A stretch of DNA of 64,000 nt. Source: Carposina sasakii (taxonomy: Eukaryota; Arthropoda; Insecta; Lepidoptera; Carposinidae). The notes under the pieces were generated by a model, which searched no databases, was not told where the DNA came from, and was given only the letters and a program-made list of their open reading frames with translations. Shown here one piece after another: positions 59,301 through 64,000 of the stretch; position 1 is the first letter of the stretch; each line of letters opens with the position of its first letter. The stretch spans positions 8,742,001 to 8,806,000 of the forward strand of contig CP053155.1 of NCBI GenBank assembly GCA_014607495.2. The letters run 5' to 3'. A program made the position numbers and the translations under genes.

Positions 59301-62300
59301 ATTATCTGTAATTTCATTTGTCCCATAAAAGTAATACGAAGCGATAAAATCAATGTATGTCGATAGATAAGGTTTAACTCTCGTATTGTCAGTGCTAACA
59401 TTTCCTTTGAAGGCATTTGGGTGAGAAATTATACAAGTTACTTTATTTTCTTTGGCACAAAATGTTATTTTTTTTTTAATTTAAGCCGTTGAGCCCAATT
59501 TAGAGTCTACTTTTATTATTTATTTAGAGCCAGCCAAGCAAGTCCACATTTTAATTTATTGAAAACCAGTTGCAAAACCTAGCATATAGCAGCACCCTAG
59601 ATGTCATAACATTGCGAGTAGCGTACCATTTGCGGTAGTTAAACCAGTTAAAACGCAGCGATTGTTGCTACAAGCAAGTTCAAAAACAGAACACGAACAC
59701 ATTTCATATTCCACAATAAAGTACATAAAGAACAAAGCATACTAAAGGCCAGTCGGTGCTCATCCAACTGCACAACAGGCATCTGTCCACCATCGAAAAT
59801 GACACGTCTGTTGGACACTTCTACCGCCATGCCTCCGCCGCACTCCGACATTTCCACGCTGTCCGGGTCCCAGGCACTATACCTGGTATATCGTGGTTGA
59901 TTATGGGTTGATCGTTGAATGAAACTGTTGTTATGTATAATCATTTAAAATATACTCGAGCATCGATCGTATTATATCATATCGTCTACATCTTAGGATA
60001 CATTCTTTCATCAAACATTACATTCATTCATCTTACATCTAAGGATGAAGAATTGAAAATATATCATAAGACCGGAAACCTCGGAAGAATAGCATTGTAC
60101 TAAATATACAAAATTTTGTGGAAAAGCTACGTACCATATAAGAAGGTGAGTTGGAGTCTGTGTCACAACAGCATCACTATTTTCAATCCACTGCACGAAA
60201 CTCACACCGCTTGCTATGATTTCCTAAGAGAAACAACATAAAGATATTCTAATTCTGGTAAGATTTGCTATGATATTCTGCCCTAAATACAAAAGATACC
60301 TTTTCACCAGTCTGAAGCTTGAAAAGCACCAATCGTCTCCTTGTATCTCTCAATAGCAACAGATGTGCACTTTCGTTCATCTCAAGCCAGTCGATGCGAG
60401 CTTCGTGCCACCATTGGCCAACTTGTACACCTGCAAACATATTTGTATTTTAGCCATGATTACGTCACTCTATCCACAGTTGACATTTAGCAAATAGGTA
60501 CCTACTACGAATTCATAAATTATTACCTACTGCCGGATTATTATGTAAACATTGTTTTTTGTAAGAACAAATCACTGCGCGTACGCAGCTACCTGAATTC
60601 TGAAGGTTCTATATTCTATTAGATCAATTCGGTACCTGTAGTAAGATCCACCACGGCAACTGTTTGTCGATCGAGCAAGTAAGCAAGATGCTTGCGATCC
60701 CTTGCCGCGCCTCTCTCTCCGCCCTCGTTTATACGAACGCTTAACACATGAGGGTTCACTCGTTCTGTGCGGACCTGATACATCAAAAGTAGGAAGTAAA
60801 TACCTATAAGGTAAGGCGTACATAGGCAATTAGGCACAGATTTTCTTAACAAATGTTAATGTGATTTGTAAAGCCTACCATTTTCTTGTATACTATACGA
60901 GGGTGTTTTTTAGTTGCCACCCTTAAACGAAGGGTACGTACTCTATACATCAAATAAAGTAAGTTTACGCCAAAAAAAATGCTGGGAAAAGAAGTAAATT
61001 TTTAATTAATTACTTGATCGTGCGAAATTTATAGTGTCCAGTGTTTATGCTAGTTTTTTCATACACAGATATTAATTATTTCTCGTAAAAAAAATTTTGC
61101 TACACGCGTCAATGTGCATTTATGCACAAAAATGCAGTATATTTACTCAAGTTTGGACCCTAATATCTTGGGAACCAGACACTTCCCAGGTATGCTTCCA
61201 TGGAGATAAATGATCGGGATGATGAGGAGATTCCGTAGTTTTCGGGAACGTTGACGACCGAAAAATATCCTGTATAATGGATCATAAAGAAGGTAAATAG
61301 GCCTTAATCCTTGGCGATATGAATACGAGTTCCCCAGATACTTTACCTTATTTATTTAAAGAAAAAAACCCGATAGTGCAAAAGTATTGACCCACTGTCA
61401 TTCTCACAACTAAGACGAATCCAATTATATCTCTCAAGCTCAAATGCGACTACCCGTTTAGGTTCTAAAGCGTGACAAAGATATATACATACAAACATGA
61501 AAAACATAACCCTCCTTCTGGCGAAGTTCGAGTAAAAAAGGTAGAGTTAGGTTAGGTGAGCTGCCATTACTTACAGTGTGCAGCACCTTATCGAGGCCGT
61601 ACTCCACGACGCTGAGTTCCCCCGCGCGGTGCAGCAGCCCGGCACCGCCTACCGCCGCGTACACTCGCTCGCCGCCGCCCGACCATGGGATCTGACGGTG
61701 GAAGTTATATCTACTATACAGGGTACGAGTATAACAGAAGGGGTATGTTAGGTAAGCGAAATTTATTTTTATTTTATTTTTTTATTGCTATTAATATAGG
61801 CTATAAAGAGCCTATCCAAAAAGTATGGGACGTGAATACACATTTTTATTTTTCAAGATAACATGAACATTCCTGAGATGTTTAGGAATTCTCCATATTA
61901 TGTGAAAAAATTAAAGAAAATATGATTTAGTGTCTCAAATTTTGTGAATAGTTTCTCTATAGAGGGTTATTGTCATAGCATTCCGCTTATACCCTATATG
62001 GGCATACATACCTACATACCTATACAAACTTCCCTTGAGCAGTAACGTTTGCACACTATGTTCGGTAACTTAAGTATTTGGATAATGTACATTGATTATA
62101 TTAGATTAGATTCATTTATTGCATGATTCAGATAAATGTCTTATCTCCAAGGTGGCGGGTATCAGCTGGATGCAAGCCGCTTCCGATCGGTCGGAGTTTA
62201 GCAGTGGACTTCTCATGACTGGTGACGATATTGATGAAATGTTTTATAGGATTTCTAACGGATAAGATTTAGTACACGGATAGCTGGATTTCGAACATTG

Positions 62301-62921
62301 TGGCTAGTAGTAGATGGTGAGTTGATCTTCAAGTCCGATGATCGTCGGCTTTTATATAATCAAAGATCGTCGGTTTCCTTGGTGCTCTTTTTGCACGCTT
62401 AGTCTTGTACCAATATTTTTTTTAAACAACCTTTACATTTATCTAAATAAAACTTACCTCACTCGTCAATCCGCGAGCAATATCGCAAAGAATCAATGAA
62501 TTGCTAGTTCGGCAAACGGCATACCAATCGTTACCTGTAAAAACATATTTTGCGGCATTCATGTTAAGACTGAAGAAGAATCATAAGAAAACAGACTTGT
62601 TAAATAACTTCATTTTTTATAGAACAACACCTGAATGCGAAAATATTTTGACACTCACAACTAAGACAAATCTAATATCTCTCAAGCCCAAATGCAACAA
62701 CCCGTTTCGGCTCTAGGGTGTGCCAAAGAAATATACATACGAGTATGTGGCGCAGTCACAAGGGTGACAAGAGAAACATACCTATAAACCTAACATTAAA
62801 TATGTCAGGAGCGAGTTTGCTTGTGACGGTGAAAGAAGGCGCGTCGTTGGCCAGTCGCGTCAGGACCAACTGCTTCGGGCTCACATGCTGCACTTCCACC
62901 GAATCGTGCCATATCCAGCGC
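43208..62921 (-). CDS. IFT172: IFT172, intraflagellar transport IFT-B subunit (3' 29 exons)
   Basis: The joined minus-strand exons give about 1373 codons with every intron phase consistent, ending in TGA at 43208-43210. IFT172 is a peripheral IFT-B subunit: two N-terminal WD40 propellers followed by a long TPR-like alpha-solenoid, needed for ciliary assembly and turnaround at the tip. In insects it acts in ciliated sensory neurons. Here the second propeller, solenoid and C-terminus are present; roughly the first 290 residues of the family (first propeller) must lie beyond 64000. The vertebrate protein has about 1750 residues. Exons: 62782-62921, 62458-62534, 61575-61691, 60636-60774, 60300-60430, 60135-60223, 59743-59882, 59178-59305, 58582-58687, 58232-58453, 57398-57570, 57176-57292, 55741-55911, 55569-55637, 55013-55258, 54574-54715, 54030-54237, 53467-53683, 52706-52829, 52437-52548, 51937-52104, 47297-47382, 46840-47006, 46284-46529, 45409-45505, 44575-44712, 44212-44330, 43734-43842, 43208-43332. 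Confidence 0.92.
45695..45920 (+). repeat. LINE 3' tail relic in IFT172 intron
   Basis: TCTGCCCTTGGGTATCGTCA, TACTGCGGTCACCAACATG, GTGACTATGGGCATAG and GAGGGAGGCTTATGTCCAGC parallel the unit at 16963-17232. Confidence 0.65.
46636..46775 (+). pseudogene. Non-LTR reverse-transcriptase C-terminal relic
   Basis: Conceptual reading contains [15 protein letters not shown] and then GGGGGAGGCCTACG-type tail words (TTCGGCAGTGGTCTGCAAC), the decayed end of a LINE polyprotein. It lies between two IFT172 exons on the opposite strand. Confidence 0.5.
47519..48635 (+). repeat. 5' LTR of the non-autonomous element
   Basis: TATATAAG at 47883-47890 suits a promoter and AATAAA at 48533-48538 a poly(A) signal, so the R region would be about 600 bp. 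The GC-rich middle holds an internal repeat (TACAGCGCGAACAA...CGCGTCGCGTTCAGTAA, twice) and CTGCACCTGCATCTACAAC units. It lacks 12 bp (ACCTTATAGAAG) present in the 3' LTR near 50059. Confidence 0.88.
48636..50036 (+). other. Interior of the non-autonomous LTR element
   Basis: Contains repeats in place of genes: two roughly 90-bp units with GCAACCATTACCAC (49407-49500 and 49592-49680) and three tandem units of about 60 bp with GACTACTC...AAATAAGCCTTAGGTC (49683-49846). No protein motif was found on either strand. Confidence 0.75.
50037..51165 (+). repeat. 3' LTR of the non-autonomous element
   Basis: Matches the 5' LTR apart from the 12-bp difference and one A/G change that I noticed (CAAACAGG against CAAACGGG), implying a fairly recent insertion. 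Confidence 0.88.
51490..51577. repeat. Imperfect 35-bp hairpin
   Basis: AATATCGCACCTTTGGTAGA... pairs with ...TCTACCAAATATGCGATATT with few mismatches around a loop of about 18 nt. It looks like a small MITE. Confidence 0.7.
51590..51690. repeat. Palindromic GCTACGCGTCGTAG minisatellite
   Basis: Imperfect tandem units of about 18 bp (ATGCTACGCGTCGTAGTA), each itself palindromic. Similar CTACGA words occur at 33095-33175 in Fife. Confidence 0.65.
51937..59305 (-). CDS. IFT172: IFT172 exons: TPR-like alpha-solenoid
   Basis: Fourteen exons of helix-turn-helix repeats, e.g. [130 protein letters not shown] and [17 protein letters not shown]. Order and spacing agree with family repeats up to the GEWWEAV exon. 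Exons such as 55013-55258 are strongly GC-rich and CpG-rich compared with the surrounding introns. Confidence 0.9.
53030..53215 (+). repeat. SINE-like repeat (ATAATCACGCCTTTATCCC)
   Basis: Shares ATAATCACGCCTTTATCCCT, AGAACCACATGGTGCCACTT and GACAGGTGGTCAGC with 62935-63075. Both copies are on the same strand next to IFT172 exons. Confidence 0.65.
54944..55012 (-). other. In-frame duplicated exon fragment in IFT172 intron
   Basis: Directly after the donor of exon 55013-55258 the intron can be read in frame as ...[11 protein letters not shown]... before a stop at 54944-54946, resembling [12 protein letters not shown] inside that exon. At DNA level about 27 bp (54964-54990) differ from the exon copy at only three positions. 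A decayed partial exon duplication. Confidence 0.5.
56073..57114. mobile_element. TIR element with TAGTGATGTNCCGG ends
   Basis: Left end TAGTGATGTGCCGGAG and right end CCGGTACATCACTA are inverted. Both subterminal zones carry TATCCGCGGATACGGATACG repeats. ATCACA flanks both sides, a possible target duplication (hAT-like). Another element (56438-56936) is nested inside. Confidence 0.7.
56438..56936. mobile_element. Nested MITE with ACAGGGTG ends
   Basis: Starts ACAGGGTGAAAGTGACGGCC and ends TTGGCTGTCACACACACCCTG. Related ends occur at 33852-33985 and near 23795-23818. It is inserted within 56073-57114. Confidence 0.65.
58727..58905 (+). pseudogene. Non-LTR reverse-transcriptase C-terminal relic
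   Basis: A 70-codon frame reading [20 protein letters not shown] and later [14 protein letters not shown], the degenerate end of a LINE polyprotein. Antisense in an IFT172 intron; not a host gene. Confidence 0.6.
59055..59133 (+). repeat. Short terminal repeat relic with CTAG end
   Basis: AACTAGGGACCCGCCCCGG ... GGGCGAAGCCGTGGGCGGCC then GCTAGTTAT. Same terminal words as the Helitron-like relics at 11441 and 16546. Confidence 0.5.
59743..62921 (-). CDS. IFT172: IFT172 exons: second WD40 propeller
   Basis: Seven exons. Recognisable stretches include [71 protein letters not shown] followed by [55 protein letters not shown] and [13 protein letters not shown]. These follow, in order, the second propeller of animal IFT172. 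The first window exon starts with one base of a split codon, so at least one more upstream exon exists outside the window. Confidence 0.9.
60893..61275 (+). repeat. TACAGGGTG-family 0.4-kb repeat, copy 4
   Basis: Starts TATACGAGGGTGTTTTTTAG, holds all family landmarks and ends AATATCCTGTATAATGG. It lies in an IFT172 intron, 118 bp from the exon ending at 60774. Confidence 0.75.
61718..61995. repeat. Uninterrupted copy of the TACAGAGTG outer element
   Basis: TACAGGGTACGAGTATAACAGAAGGGGTATGTTAGG at the left and CATTCCGCTTATACCCTATAT at the right. The centre (ACACATTTTTATTTTTCAAG) equals the sequence split by nested insertions at 22998-23418. Confidence 0.65.
62150..62225 (+). repeat. LINE tail relic
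   Basis: AAGGTGGCGGGTATCAGCTGG, GATCGGTCGGAGTTTAGCAG and TGGACTTCTCATGACTGG parallel the 58727-58905 relic. Confidence 0.5.
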
Positions 62922-62934
62922 CTGAAATTGTGAT

Positions 62935-63075
62935 CATACATACATATAATCACGCCTTTATCCCTTACAGGGTAGGCAAGGCCTATAGAACCACATGGTG
63001 CCACTTCAGGCCAATTTTTAGGGTATAGTTGAGATGTACAAGTTCGGTTAGTAGTAACAGGTGGTCAGCGGTCGT
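62935..63075 (+). repeat. SINE-like repeat, second copy
   Basis: Same unit as 53030-53215, starting 14 bp upstream of an IFT172 exon boundary. The frame readable across it into the exon is fortuitous. Confidence 0.62.
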
Positions 63076-63239
63076 GACAGGGCCCGGCGGGCTCGGCCGG
63101 GTTGAAAAACATACCGGGTTGCAATCTCTACTCGGAGGAGTATGGTAACAGTGTGATAGATATAAAATACATATAAAATGTAGGGTCGAGGCGGCCACAG
63201 TGGATCACTTTTTTTCCAGTGACCCTACACTAGATTTGG

Positions 63240-64000
63240 AAGAGTATTATGGACAAGTAAAGGAATTAATACATAGTATAACTAACGAACTTTCATAATA
63301 CAAATCGATATAGGTAAAAAAAAGTAATATGCTTAGAAATAAAAAGCATTAAAAAAATCATTTGAGCCACTGTGTGTGTGTGTGGGGGTCGGATACAGTG
63401 AATAGGCTCTCAGTTCACAGTGAATCAAGTAGGTCCAGCGTGAATCATCAATAATATAACCTGAATAATAATACACTTTTTTACGTTTTATCAGTTTTTA
63501 TTTATTAATTTCAGAAAATAAGAAATGTTACATTTATCATAATGACTTTTCAATCAACATGACGTTAGTGAAAATCCAATATGGCGACTACTGGAAGCCA
63601 TATTGTGAAAATGAAAACAAAAGTCGACAAACTATATTAAGTATCGGGGTATCGTTGAATAGGCATTTAAAAATTATTTTAAGTTGTCTTTCAACATTTT
63701 TCGATTCGACTGATCGTTTAGGATCTATATCGATTTAAAGTTGCGTAACAACCATTCTCACATATAAGTTTTTAGACAGTAGAAAACGATGAAAAGACGA
63801 GATTTCTTGCTGCCGAGCATGTTGAGCATGTTTCTTGTAGTGTTGAGTAGGACACGACTTGAAAAAGAGTTTGTAAGAGTAGCCTCTTTTTTGTCCTGAG
63901 CCAGTACAATGTCCCACTTCAAATGAGGCGAGGCGTACCTACTGACTGAACCATTTGAAGTTATTATAGTACGAAATATGCGCGCCTCCTGACGCCTCAA
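63240..64000. other. IFT172 upstream intron, nothing assigned
   Basis: AT-rich. An 80-codon minus frame open at the window edge (63758-64000) shows no WD40 or other motif. The next upstream IFT172 exon was not found here. Confidence 0.35.

Noticed and set aside
63758..64000. Next upstream IFT172 exon at the window edge
   Set aside because: The frame lacks WD40-like sequence and has no matching splice site in the required phase.
1..64000. CRISPR arrays, operons, bacterial-type systems
   Set aside because: The sequence is eukaryotic with spliced genes; tandem repeats seen are microsatellites, LTR-internal repeats or MITEs, without spacer architecture.

Overview
This is a window of an insect genome, almost certainly a moth or butterfly. 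Short GC-rich exons sit in an AT-rich background. The interspersed repeats are types I associate with Lepidoptera: tRNA-headed SINE-like units, LINE tails ending in ATGATGATG runs, Helitron relics with CTAG ends, and many small inverted-repeat elements. No bacterial-type genes, CRISPR arrays or intact tRNA/rRNA genes were seen.

Layout. (1) 1140-9514 is a complete BEL/Pao LTR retrotransposon: two 237-bp LTRs that look identical, a 5-bp target duplication TCAAC, a tRNA-Tyr-type primer site, a 1704-codon Gag-Pol frame and an 800-codon frame that finishes the integrase region and continues into an envelope (baculovirus F-like) glycoprotein. (2) 9515-19596 is gene-poor and full of relics, including a 5'-truncated Helitron helicase interrupted by a (TTGG)n array. 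(3) 19597-39570, plus strand: an 18-exon gene whose joined exons keep frame throughout (957 codons plus stop). It encodes a presynaptic active-zone scaffold with zinc finger, PDZ, C2A and C2B, best matched by Fife (the insect Piccolo-RIM-related protein). (4) 39571-43207 is the AT-rich tail-to-tail intergenic region. (5) 43208-62921, minus strand: 29 exons of IFT172, an IFT-B subunit of ciliary transport. All splice phases agree and the C-terminus and stop are present; the first WD40 exons lie beyond base 64000. (6) One IFT172 intron carries a 3.65-kb non-autonomous LTR element (47519-51165) with 4-bp target duplication AACG and no coding capacity.

The two host genes converge but work separately: Fife at neurotransmitter release sites, IFT172 in ciliated sensory neurons and possibly sperm. 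They share only neighbourhood and repeat load.

The most unusual signal is the pol/env junction of the BEL element. The Gag-Pol stop codon directly follows a T TTT TTA heptamer in the phase needed for -1 slippage into the envelope frame, and the heptamer is embedded in a perfect 10-bp hairpin. Also notable are the coding-less LTR element, a three-level nest of transposons at 22912-23598, several repeat families sharing TACAGGGTG ends, long perfect hairpins, and an in-frame duplicated exon fragment in an IFT172 intron. Exon boundaries were placed by eye from splice signals, frame continuity and remembered family sequence; no alignment was run.
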